This document shows positions 17,193 through 25,350 of a stretch of 64,000 bases of DNA, piece after piece. Position 1 is the stretch's first letter. Every line of letters begins with the position of its first letter. A program made the position numbers and the translations under genes. The notes under the pieces were generated by a model, which was given only the letters and a program-made list of their open reading frames with translations, was not told the DNA's origin and ran no database searches. The DNA comes from an uncultured Bacteriovorax sp. (lineage in GTDB: Bacteria; Bdellovibrionota; Bacteriovoracia; Bacteriovoracales; Bacteriovoracaceae): the NCBI GenBank assembly GCA_946480715.1, contig CAMLKK010000015.1, positions 1 through 64,000 on the forward strand, read 5' to 3'.

Positions 17193-18528
17193 TTTGAGCT
17201 GTTGGTTGCTTGATATGTTTATAGAGTTTGGCCTGATTTATCTGCAATTCAGAAATTGTTTTTCTGATGGCCTTGTTATTTTTAGTGAGAGCGTTGCTAA
17301 TAACTTCAGCTTCAATTTTTTCAATGAATGATGGAAGTCCAATTTGCATCGCTAGATTTAGTTGTTCAGCTGTGAGAACTGCCTTGGTTGGCAAAACAGC
17401 TTTTTCCTGAAGATGCTTTTCAATATCCGGAACGCCAATAAGGCCCTTACCCTCTAATGTGATCAACTGAAAAAAGCGTTTAAGCTCACGGATATTTCCT
17501 GGCCATGAGTATTTTTCTAGAAATGATTTAGCTTCTTTCGTGAAAACAAGTTTGCGTCCGGATTGTCCATAAACGGTCATTTCCTTCTTGAGCAGATCAA
17601 GAATATCTTCTGTTCTCTCACGAAGAGGAAGGAGCTTTATAGAGAGCCCGCAAAGACGCTGAAAAAGATCAAATCTAAAATCGCCTGCTTTAATTTTATC
17701 TTCGAGATTATCAAGAGTCGCTGAGATTATTCGGAAATCTGATTTGATGAGTTTGTCTGAATTGACCTGGTAAAAACTTTTTTCTTCGATGGCCTTTAAG
17801 AGTTTTGATTGAAGCCCTTTTGACATAGATCCAATTTCATCCAGGAATAGAGTTCCACCGTTGGCCAGGGCCAATTTCCCTTTAACTTCAGCATTTGCGC
17901 CCGTAAAGGCCCCTTTGGCATGTCCGAATAATTCTGCTTCCAGAAGATCTTCGCTTAAAGCTGCACAGTTCACAGCTACAAAAGGTCCGTTTCTCTTTGA
18001 TTGATCATGAATTTCTTTTGCAAGAAAAGTTTTTCCCGTACCACTTTCTCCCAGTAAACAAAGGGGAAGATCAGTAGCAATAACCGGAACCATTTTTTTT
18101 ATGATGTCTTTCTGAGCCTTAGATTTTGTCGGAAAGACTTCTGTAAAAATAAAATTTTCAAGATAGTCGTTTTTAGAAAGGAGATAGCGATTAAGTGTAT
18201 CAGCAATACTCGCCTCTTCGTTTCCTTTAGAATAATAGTCGCTACAGCCAAGTTCATAGGCATGCTCGATAATGGTCTCATCATGCAATGAAGACATAAC
18301 GACGCTATAAATGCCTTTTTGAGAAGCGAGCTTGAGGAGTTCAAGACCTAATAGCTCAACACCCGTATTATCCAGATTAAGGTCAATGAAACATAGATCG
18401 TAAGTGCTGTTGAGTTTAAGAACGGCATCATCATAGGTCGCAGCTTCAACCACGTAATGATCTTTCAGATGGGCCTTAATTTTCAAACGGGATAACTTTT
18501 CGTCATCAACCACAAGTATTCTAAGCAT
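17179..18528 (-). CDS. Sigma-54-dependent response regulator (NtrC family)
   Basis: 449 residues. Receiver domain 1-115 with acidic pocket D8/D9, phospho-acceptor D49 (CFIDLNLD) and K101. The AAA+ domain ~130-370 has Walker A GESGTGKT (160-167), the sigma-54 contact loop GAFTGA (206-211), Walker B LFLDEIG near 227 and the arginine-finger region PLRERTEDI. A Fis-type helix-turn-helix lies at the C-terminus (VISNALTKNNKAIRKTISEL). It should activate RpoN promoters when phosphorylated. It is surrounded by secreted-protein genes, two of which have -24/-12 promoters in this window. Its ATG lies inside a strong palindrome, hinting at autoregulation or translational control. The sensor kinase is not adjacent. 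Confidence 0.93.
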   Translation of the reverse strand: MLRILVVDDEKLSRLKIKAHLKDHYVVEAATYDDAVLKLNSTYDLCFIDLNLDNTGVELLGLELLKLASQKGIYSVVMSSLHDETIIEHAYELGCSDYYSKGNEEASIADTLNRYLLSKNDYLENFIFTEVFPTKSKAQKDIIKKMVPVIATDLPLCLLGESGTGKTFLAKEIHDQSKRNGPFVAVNCAALSEDLLEAELFGHAKGAFTGANAEVKGKLALANGGTLFLDEIGSMSKGLQSKLLKAIEEKSFYQVNSDKLIKSDFRIISATLDNLEDKIKAGDFRFDLFQRLCGLSIKLLPLRERTEDILDLLKKEMTVYGQSGRKLVFTKEAKSFLEKYSWPGNIRELKRFFQLITLEGKGLIGVPDIEKHLQEKAVLPTKAVLTAEQLNLAMQIGLPSFIEKIEAEVISNALTKNNKAIRKTISELQINQAKLYKHIKQPTAQNEIQ

Positions 18529-18556
18529 GTGGTGTTTTTACCACAGCTTAGAATAC
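18516..18556 (-). promoter_or_regulatory. 17-bp-stem palindrome containing the start codon of the sigma-54 activator
   Basis: GTATTCTAAGC (18516-18526) and GCTTAGAATAC (18546-18556) are perfect inverted copies, continued inward by TGTGGT / ACCACA (18528-18533, 18540-18545) with one bulged base at 18527 and a 6-base loop. The ATG at 18526-18528 lies in the stem and no good Shine-Dalgarno precedes it. No T run follows, so it is not an ordinary terminator. It could be a protein-binding operator or an RNA structure controlling translation. Confidence 0.6.
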
Positions 18557-18587
18557 AGATTGATTTTATTGAAAAAAATACAGGATT

Positions 18588-21149
18588 TTAACGCTTTTTA
18601 AGGGCCTGTTCAGAGAGCGCTTTAAGTTTCATATACTGAGCTCGCTCAATTTCACGTCTGGCCTTCTCTTCCTGGTCGCGTTTTTCATCTGCGACTGAAG
18701 TATTGACCTTTTTAGCAGCGATTGAGGCAGGAGCACGGCATTTTCCGGCCGCTTTTTCTTCAGCGGAACATTCCTTGCGGTTGACCTTAATCTTAACGTA
18801 TTTAGGCTGCCCTTTTTCATCGAGATCAATTTTTCCGTCTTTGATAAGCGGGATAACTTTTTTCGTCACGCCATCTTCTTCAATGAGGAATGGAACACCA
18901 TTAAGTTCTAAAATTCTGTTAGTGATAGTTTCAGCTGCTTTCTCTGACGACATTCCGTCAACTCTTGTCAGAGTTAATCCATTTGTCTGATCATTTGATT
19001 CCGCAGAATTTGTAGTTAAATTAGGTGCACTCGCGATCGAACGAGATGGTGCTGCAGATGATGTTGGAGCAGCTGCCCCAGAAGAAGTATCAACTGCTTT
19101 TCTTACAGGCTCATCACTGTCTGCTGAATAAGTAGATTTGCTTTCACTCACTCGTGGTGAAAAAGTTTGAGTTGAGTTTTGAGAAGCTGACGACTGAACC
19201 ACTTCTGCTTTAGGAGCGTATGCTGGAAGCTCGGCTTTCTTCGCAGCTGTTGTTTTTTTGAGTTCATTAATTTGTGTTCTTAAATCAGCAATAAGATCTT
19301 TTTCTTCTTGCTGTCTTTTTTCTTTTACTCGGGCCTCTTCAGCAGCTTCTGTTGAAGCTTTTAGTTTATCGAGTTTTTCTTCAGTCGCTGAAAGTTTTTT
19401 AAGAAGTTCAGCAATTCGAGCATCATTTGGTGAAGCCGCTGCGATCGCTTCAGCTTCTTTTTTTACCGTTTCAATTTCTGGAATCACCGCTGTGTGATCG
19501 ACTGGGGCATTGTGATCTTCAATAGCATTGTTAAATGTGTTTGGGTTATAGAATGTGTTATTTGGATTGTTGTAATTGTTTCCATCGTTGTTGACCAAAT
19601 TGTCTTGATTGAACGAAAAATCTTCCTCGACGGGTTCATAAATTTTTGCAGATTCAAATAAGTCGGATTTAGAATTTCCAAGACCAATACTGTCCAGCGT
19701 TCCATTATCCATTTCATCAGGACCAGTTGTTGAACGTGGAGCATAACTGTAGGAATCATTGTCTGCATTGTATACTATCTTATCGACATTTTCTTGATCA
19801 TTGGCCTGTAGTGAAGCCGCTAATCCTTTTTCAGCTCCGACGATATTAAAACTCTTGCAAAGCCTAGAATCGAGAAAAACTTCCAGGTCTTTTTCATCTG
19901 AAAATTCTTCACCTAAAAGATCTTTAAGACGTTTCCAGTGGCGATTCTCTTTTACAGGTTGATCCCCAATAATATCCCAAAGTCTTCTACCATCAACATC
20001 AATCTTGGCGATTCTGCCTCTATTTAAATTTGTGGCGATCTCACAAACTGACTCAATTGAAGCAACTTCTGAACACTCTCCACTGCTTCCTAAAATGTTT
20101 TCAGCTCTAGCTTTACGGAAACTATCAAAGTTTGCAGCGAAATCTTCTTTTGAAGCATTTTTCTTCAAAAAGATTTCTTTAAGTTTTTTATAGTGTGAAT
20201 TATTTTTAAAAGATTTATTATCTGAGTCTTGAAAATTGAAGTCGTAGCTTAGAACCGGATCTACATATGTAAATTTATTTTTTCCTGTTCCTGATTTAAC
20301 TGCGTTGATGAATAGCTCTTCTTTTTTATCGGTAGAAGCTTTTTTAAATTCTTCAGATGTAACAAGTTCACCTAAGGCATCAATGTATTCACTATCTACT
20401 TCAGCATATCTAGTTGTACGTCTATCAATTCGTGACTCAAAGAAAGCAATCATTGCTGGCTTATCTTTGCCTTTGTATTCTTTGGCGAAAGTATTGTAAC
20501 TGACAATTTTTTTATCAGCATTTTCGTAGCTGTAGCAACCTGGATTAATTGTTGAGCATGTCTCTTGATAATCATCAAATCCACTTGTCACTAATGATAT
20601 ATTACAAGTTGGTTTATTACTGAGTTCAAATCGTGAAGCACATTTAGCGCCTAGACTTTTATCAAATTTCTTTTGAGCGAAATGTTTCAGTACCTCTAGC
20701 TTTTCCATTTCTTCTGCTTTTGTTCTCAGAAATTTTTTTGCAAAATCTTGAGCTGTTAAATAACGAATAATGGCATCTGCTCTTTTTCTAGTTTCTGCAT
20801 CCTGTACTGTTGTAAGTTTTAATTGCGAGCAAGCATTTACATTCTCACATCTTGAGACATTGTATCGAGTGCTCTTAAGATAAAGTGGCGCCTTTGCATT
20901 ATTACAAGCTTCTTGCTTACTGATGTTGTTCACATCAAAAGCAAGATCATCAATGATTTCGTAACCGCTGTATTGATCCAGACTTGAGCAAGCTTGACTT
21001 GCAGGTGAGCGAAGCAATCTTAATGAATTGCCAAATTGAGGCAATCGCGATTGTTGCATAATGATGCTGGTGAAAGGTTTATTTTCCTCAGCAAAAACAA
21101 CATTAAGGCCTAAACCCATCATCAATAGTGTTACGGACAAAATCTTCAT
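18588..21149 (-). CDS. Secreted coiled-coil protein of unknown function
   Basis: 853 residues. Signal peptide ends near VVFAEENK. Residues 30-480 hold many Cys and unrecognised mixed structure, then an Asn-rich spacer (NNDGNNYNNPNNTFYN), a coiled coil near 580-650, a Ser/Ala/Thr-rich linker, and a C-terminal domain ending in a charged helix. The overall plan parallels the protein at 4821-7328, suggesting a common type of exported tether or scaffold. It lies upstream of the sigma-54 activator and its transcript would run into the palindrome at that gene's start. The likely -10 is TACAAT shortly upstream; no convincing -35 was found. Confidence 0.75.
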   Translation of the reverse strand: MKILSVTLLMMGLGLNVVFAEENKPFTSIIMQQSRLPQFGNSLRLLRSPASQACSSLDQYSGYEIIDDLAFDVNNISKQEACNNAKAPLYLKSTRYNVSRCENVNACSQLKLTTVQDAETRKRADAIIRYLTAQDFAKKFLRTKAEEMEKLEVLKHFAQKKFDKSLGAKCASRFELSNKPTCNISLVTSGFDDYQETCSTINPGCYSYENADKKIVSYNTFAKEYKGKDKPAMIAFFESRIDRRTTRYAEVDSEYIDALGELVTSEEFKKASTDKKEELFINAVKSGTGKNKFTYVDPVLSYDFNFQDSDNKSFKNNSHYKKLKEIFLKKNASKEDFAANFDSFRKARAENILGSSGECSEVASIESVCEIATNLNRGRIAKIDVDGRRLWDIIGDQPVKENRHWKRLKDLLGEEFSDEKDLEVFLDSRLCKSFNIVGAEKGLAASLQANDQENVDKIVYNADNDSYSYAPRSTTGPDEMDNGTLDSIGLGNSKSDLFESAKIYEPVEEDFSFNQDNLVNNDGNNYNNPNNTFYNPNTFNNAIEDHNAPVDHTAVIPEIETVKKEAEAIAAASPNDARIAELLKKLSATEEKLDKLKASTEAAEEARVKEKRQQEEKDLIADLRTQINELKKTTAAKKAELPAYAPKAEVVQSSASQNSTQTFSPRVSESKSTYSADSDEPVRKAVDTSSGAAAPTSSAAPSRSIASAPNLTTNSAESNDQTNGLTLTRVDGMSSEKAAETITNRILELNGVPFLIEEDGVTKKVIPLIKDGKIDLDEKGQPKYVKIKVNRKECSAEEKAAGKCRAPASIAAKKVNTSVADEKRDQEEKARREIERAQYMKLKALSEQALKKR

Positions 21150-21352
21150 AATGAGACTCCTCAGACTATTGTATCGGTTAAACAGCTAAAAACTTGAGCA
21201 AAACGCTCCGTGGCGATTAAAGTGTCGTTTTATTGTGGAGTTAGAGGCCGATTGCCTGTCTTAAATGTGCCTTAAAAAAGAGGCAAACGCTTCAAAGCCG
21301 ATTAAAAGTGTTCTACCATTTAACGAGATCAATATTGAACCGAGGGATTGGA

Positions 21353-23203
21353 ATGTTAAACGAAGAGCTAAGTAAATACTGGACTGAAGCCGCAAACACT
21401 TATCAATGGAAGAAAAAATGGTCATCACTGATGACTGGCGACTTTCATGAAGTAAATGTCCGCTGGTTTGAGGGTGCAGAACTTAATATCACTGATAATT
21501 GCCTGGATCGCCATCTTGAAAAGCGCCGTCAGAAAAAAGCGCTTATTTTTGAGCCTAATAATCCAAACGAATCTGCCCAACATTTTACTTATGGTGAATT
21601 ACATCTCGCTGTTTGCCGTTTTGCAAATCTCCTCAAGTCCCGTGGAGTAAAAAAAGGAGACGTCGTTTGTTTTTATATGGGTATGACTCCAGAACTCATG
21701 ATGGGTGTTCTTGCCTGTGCTCGTATTGGGGCCATTCACACTGTCGTTTTTGGTGGCTTCTCACCACTTTCTCTTCGTGGACGTCTGGAAGATTCAAAAG
21801 CAAAAATGATTATCACACATGATGGAGCTTACAGAGGCGATAAGATCACTCCATTAAAAAGCATGGTAGATGAAGCAATAGCTGATCTTAATACAGTTGA
21901 AACTGTCCTCGTTGTGAAACGCACGCATGAAAAATTAGAAATGAAAGCTGGTCGTGACTATTACTACGATACATTGATTAAAGATGCTGAACTTTATTGT
22001 CCAAGTGTCGCAGTCGCTGCTGAAGATCCACTCTTTATTCTTTATACATCCGGATCAACAGGGAAACCAAAAGGGCTTCTGCATACGACGGCCGGTTACA
22101 TGGTTCACGTAGGAAAAAGTTTTAAAGATGTTTTTCAATATAAAGAAAATGATATTTTTTGGTGTACGGCCGATATTGGTTGGATCACTGGCCACAGTTA
22201 TCTTATGTATGGTCCACTTCTTAATGGTGCCACAACAGTAATGTTTGAGGGCATTCCAACATATCCAACTCCAGCTCGTTTCTGGGAAGTCGTTGAAAAA
22301 CACAATATCACTCATCTCTATACAGCTCCAACGGCCATTCGTTCGCTTGAAAAATTTGGGCATGATATTCCTGATAGATTCAAAATGAAATCACTTAAAG
22401 TTTTAGGATCCGTTGGCGAACCAATCAACGAAGAAGCTTGGCAGTGGTATAACAAACATGTTGGAAAAGAGCGATGCCCGATAGTAGATACCTGGTGGCA
22501 AACAGAGACAGGTGGGATTTTAATTTCACCTAAGGCCGGTCTGACAAAAACAAAACCAGGATATGCAACTCTTCCTCTTGAAGGTGTTCAACCTGTACTT
22601 CTCAATGACAAAGGAGAAGAAATTTCGGATTTAGTGGCAGAAGGAAATCTCTGTCTAAAAACTCCATGGCCTTCACTTGCTCGCACGATTTATGGAGATC
22701 ATGACAGATTTAAACAAACATATTTTTCTACATTCCCTGGATATTATTTCACGGGAGACGGTGCTCGCCGTGATGAAGATGGATACTTCCGTATCACTGG
22801 CCGAGTTGATGATGTCATCAACGTTTCCGGGCATAGGATTGGAACAGCTGAGGTAGAAGAGGCCATTGATGAGCACCCGGAAGTTATTGAGAGTGCCGTT
22901 GTAGGTTTTCCTCATCCTGTAAAAGGACAAGGACTCATGGCCTTCGTTATAACTTCTTGTGATATTAAAAACATTGAACAGCTTGAAAAAGAAATTAAGG
23001 ATGTTGTTCAGAAAATTATTGGCCCGATTGCTAAACCAGACCGCATTCAAGTGGTCGAGGGATTACCAAAAACACGTTCGGGTAAAATCATGCGTAGAAT
23101 TTTAAGAAAAATTGTGGAGAATGATATTGCTAATATTGGTGATACATCTACTCTGCTCAATCCGGAAATCGTCGATAAGATTATAAAAGATTATCGTCCA
23201 TGA
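21353..23203 (+). CDS. acs: Acetyl-CoA synthetase (AMP-forming)
   Basis: Activates acetate (possibly propionate) to acetyl-CoA via acetyl-AMP. I choose the ATG at 21353, preceded by GAGGGA, giving 616 residues (family ~620-660); the frame is open from 21308. Visible motifs: YTSGSTGKPKG ATP loop, WWQTETGG in the core, GYYFTGDGARRDEDGY hinge region, and PKTRSGKIMRR at the C-terminus, whose lysine is the regulatory acetylation site in Acs. It is transcribed divergently from the secreted protein before it and its 3' end overlaps the convergent Nudix/MBL gene by 23 bases. Fits a lifestyle burning amino-acid and acyl fuels. Confidence 0.93.
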   Translation: MLNEELSKYWTEAANTYQWKKKWSSLMTGDFHEVNVRWFEGAELNITDNCLDRHLEKRRQKKALIFEPNNPNESAQHFTYGELHLAVCRFANLLKSRGVKKGDVVCFYMGMTPELMMGVLACARIGAIHTVVFGGFSPLSLRGRLEDSKAKMIITHDGAYRGDKITPLKSMVDEAIADLNTVETVLVVKRTHEKLEMKAGRDYYYDTLIKDAELYCPSVAVAAEDPLFILYTSGSTGKPKGLLHTTAGYMVHVGKSFKDVFQYKENDIFWCTADIGWITGHSYLMYGPLLNGATTVMFEGIPTYPTPARFWEVVEKHNITHLYTAPTAIRSLEKFGHDIPDRFKMKSLKVLGSVGEPINEEAWQWYNKHVGKERCPIVDTWWQTETGGILISPKAGLTKTKPGYATLPLEGVQPVLLNDKGEEISDLVAEGNLCLKTPWPSLARTIYGDHDRFKQTYFSTFPGYYFTGDGARRDEDGYFRITGRVDDVINVSGHRIGTAEVEEAIDEHPEVIESAVVGFPHPVKGQGLMAFVITSCDIKNIEQLEKEIKDVVQKIIGPIAKPDRIQVVEGLPKTRSGKIMRRILRKIVENDIANIGDTSTLLNPEIVDKIIKDYRP

Positions 23204-24512
23204 TTTTTTTCTTATGAGCATAGATCGTTTTTAAAGCGTAGGGTTTAAGTTCAGGCTTAAGCCCTTCATATACCACGCCTAAAATTTCATCATCATTCTT
23301 TCCCGCACGCATGAGTTCTATAATTTGCTCTTCACGTTTTTTACGATGCTGGAGTGTCTCGGTGAGTTTATTTGTTCCACCGATGATGATTCCGTGACTC
23401 GGGATTATTGTTTTTGGATTTAATTTAATAATTCTTTCTAGAGAGGCGAAGTATTTTTTCATATCGCCTTCTTCATCGCCGATAACGACTGTTCCAATCG
23501 TTTGAATAAGATCTCCGGCAAAAAACCAATTAAGTGATTTTGGCGCAAGAGCAAGTTGACCTTCATCATGTCCTGGTACTTCGTAAATAAGAACATCTTG
23601 ACCTAAACTCTTCGTCAGGATCTCGCCTTCTTTTCTGAACGTAACATTAAGACCTTTAAAATAATCTGCACCAATTTTTTTATAAGTGTATTCACTCATC
23701 TCTATCGGAGCATTGAATTGCTTGGCGATGTCGCGAGAAAATTCATAATGGTCAGGATGATGGTGCGTGATAAAAATTCTATCAAATCCAATTTTTGAAA
23801 TTGATTTGATGAACTTTTGCAATTCAGCTTCATTGGCAGGAGATGGATCGATAAGATATTTTAGTTGGCCGTCATCACCAATGATAAAAGAATTCGTCCT
23901 GCTTGCAGGAGGAAAAGTATTTGAAAGCGGAAGAAATTGTCGAACACCGCAAATAGATTCGATCATCGGAACTTCGGTCATTGGATCGTGAGGTAAAGTC
24001 ATATTGATCGGTTTAGAAAGTTCGCGATCGTCGATAAAACTTTTAAGCAGCATGATCGCAGGAGGTACGGCCAGCATCTCCCCTTTTTGATAACGTTCTA
24101 ACAAAGCTTCCGGCAGGGACCATTCAGCATATTCAACTTCCGCTGAATCAAAAGCAAAGATCTTTTTTTCTTTGAGTTTGATTTTGAAATAATAATTTTT
24201 GAAGCGGTAAGGATTAAATTCCGGAGTAATGGCAATTCCAATATCATGAATACTTTCGACTTCACCACGCTCAATGGCTTCCATTAGATCGTAATTCAAT
24301 TCTTCTTTCACTTCACGAATGAGAGCATGCAGAATTTGCGGATTGATATGTTTGGGCCAGATTTCATGAGTTAGTGGCGTCGTCGGATCTGTTTGATCGA
24401 CTTTTCCCCCAGGTGTGGCATGGTAGCCTGGGAAAACGGCCAGATAGTTCTGACGTTTAATAAAATAAACTTCTTCTTGAGTAACAAAAACGGCGGATAC
24501 TGATTCTCTCAT
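23181..24512 (-). CDS. Nudix hydrolase fused to metallo-beta-lactamase (LACTB2-like) hydrolase
   Basis: 443 residues in two domains. Residues 1-170 are Nudix-like: PGYHATPGGKVD followed, after an insertion of ~20 residues, by ALIREVKEELNYD, the catalytic helix of the Nudix box. Residues ~180-443 are a metallo-beta-lactamase fold with metal motif THHHPDHYE, then PGHDEG, FFAGDLIQ and PSHGIIIGG, and a C-terminal winged-helix-like tail as in LACTB2 proteins. An insertion inside the Nudix box is also known in NUDT19-type CoA diphosphatases. The substrate is unknown; the acs neighbour makes CoA or nucleotide housekeeping plausible. The 3' end overlaps acs convergently. Confidence 0.85.
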   Translation of the reverse strand: MRESVSAVFVTQEEVYFIKRQNYLAVFPGYHATPGGKVDQTDPTTPLTHEIWPKHINPQILHALIREVKEELNYDLMEAIERGEVESIHDIGIAITPEFNPYRFKNYYFKIKLKEKKIFAFDSAEVEYAEWSLPEALLERYQKGEMLAVPPAIMLLKSFIDDRELSKPINMTLPHDPMTEVPMIESICGVRQFLPLSNTFPPASRTNSFIIGDDGQLKYLIDPSPANEAELQKFIKSISKIGFDRIFITHHHPDHYEFSRDIAKQFNAPIEMSEYTYKKIGADYFKGLNVTFRKEGEILTKSLGQDVLIYEVPGHDEGQLALAPKSLNWFFAGDLIQTIGTVVIGDEEGDMKKYFASLERIIKLNPKTIIPSHGIIIGGTNKLTETLQHRKKREEQIIELMRAGKNDDEILGVVYEGLKPELKPYALKTIYAHKKKIMDDNLL

Positions 24513-24537
24513 GCAAAGACTTTAACATGAATGAAAA

Positions 24538-25350
24538 TTAAAACGTAAGAAAATCTTTTTTAAGAAGAGAGTCACGTTTTTTAACCGAACGAGAATTGAG
24601 ACAAGCTTTTAGCTTTTTAGGTGTGCAATTCGTTAGCGCTTCGCCAGCGGCCCTCGCAACAGCATAGGAAGTTCCTTGAAAGTGACCGCTTCCTGCAGGC
24701 ATAAAAAAATCAATTTTATCGACATACAGAAGATTCTGATCAAAGAGATCTGACTGACCAGCGCGTCCTTCCATGTAGGAACCAATAAGAATGAGATTTT
24801 GAAGAGGAGCAAGTATCTGAGGAAAGAGTGATGTGTCCTTTGTCATCTTCCCTTCCGCTCGACCGCTGGCCACTAACCAGACCCCTGGTAAGCGTTTTGT
24901 GAGGGCATTTGCGACCGGAAGTCCCGCGGCCACAATGACAACATCTGCGTTCTGCTTTTTTATTTCGGCGATCGTTTTTAACCACGCCTCAGGGGTCTGC
25001 TCGCCTTTTTCATTAAAAACAATAAATGGATGAATGGTAAGTGATGCTTTGCCTTTATAAGAAGCTAAAAACTGCTCTAAAACCCATTGTCCGTGAAAAC
25101 GCCTCGATGATTTCTTTTGTTCGACCGTGTAATCGGCACAACGAAGGACAACCTTTTCCAAAACATCGGTAGGAGGTTTGATCTCGATTGATGAAGAAAC
25201 TTTGATTTCTTCCGGACAAAACCCCGTATCAAGAATAGCGATTTTTAAAGTGGCCTCTGCTGAAAGAGAAAAGAGACAAGCGAAAAAGAAAAAGACCGGT
25301 CCTAAGACCGGTCTCACTATAGAAAACGATAGACGTTTACATGTTACCAT
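24538..25350 (-). CDS. Divergent subtilisin-like (S8) serine protease, exported
   Basis: About 270 residues from the ATG at 25350, which gives a proper signal peptide ending near LSAEAT; the frame is open further upstream, inside the previous gene. The subtilase triad can be traced: Asp in KIAILDTGF, His in FHGQWVLE (normally HGTHVAG), Ser in GTSYAVARAAG. The oxyanion-hole Asn normally found in AAGN is replaced (VAAGLPV), and the protein is short, so activity may be reduced or altered. The start overlaps the end of the large secreted-protein gene by 14 bases, and an intrinsic terminator lies in its signal-peptide codons. It may process that neighbour. Confidence 0.75.
   Translation of the reverse strand: MVTCKRLSFSIVRPVLGPVFFFFACLFSLSAEATLKIAILDTGFCPEEIKVSSSIEIKPPTDVLEKVVLRCADYTVEQKKSSRRFHGQWVLEQFLASYKGKASLTIHPFIVFNEKGEQTPEAWLKTIAEIKKQNADVVIVAAGLPVANALTKRLPGVWLVASGRAEGKMTKDTSLFPQILAPLQNLILIGSYMEGRAGQSDLFDQNLLYVDKIDFFMPAGSGHFQGTSYAVARAAGEALTNCTPKKLKACLNSRSVKKRDSLLKKDFLTF
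25281..25314 (-). terminator. Intrinsic terminator inside the signal-peptide codons of the S8-like protease
   Basis: Minus strand: AGACCGGT, loop CTTAGG, ACCGGTCT (25293-25314), then a T-rich run TTTTCTTTTTCG. It starts ~23 bases after the stop of the large secreted-protein gene and lies within the protease frame, encoding roughly RPVLGPVFFFF. It should end most transcripts of the upstream gene, letting only part continue into the protease. Confidence 0.75.

Noticed and set aside
21214..21311. Direct repeat CGATTAAAGTGT / CGATTAAAAGTGT upstream of acs
   Set aside because: Two AT-rich copies 85 bases apart with one indel; not enough to call an operator.
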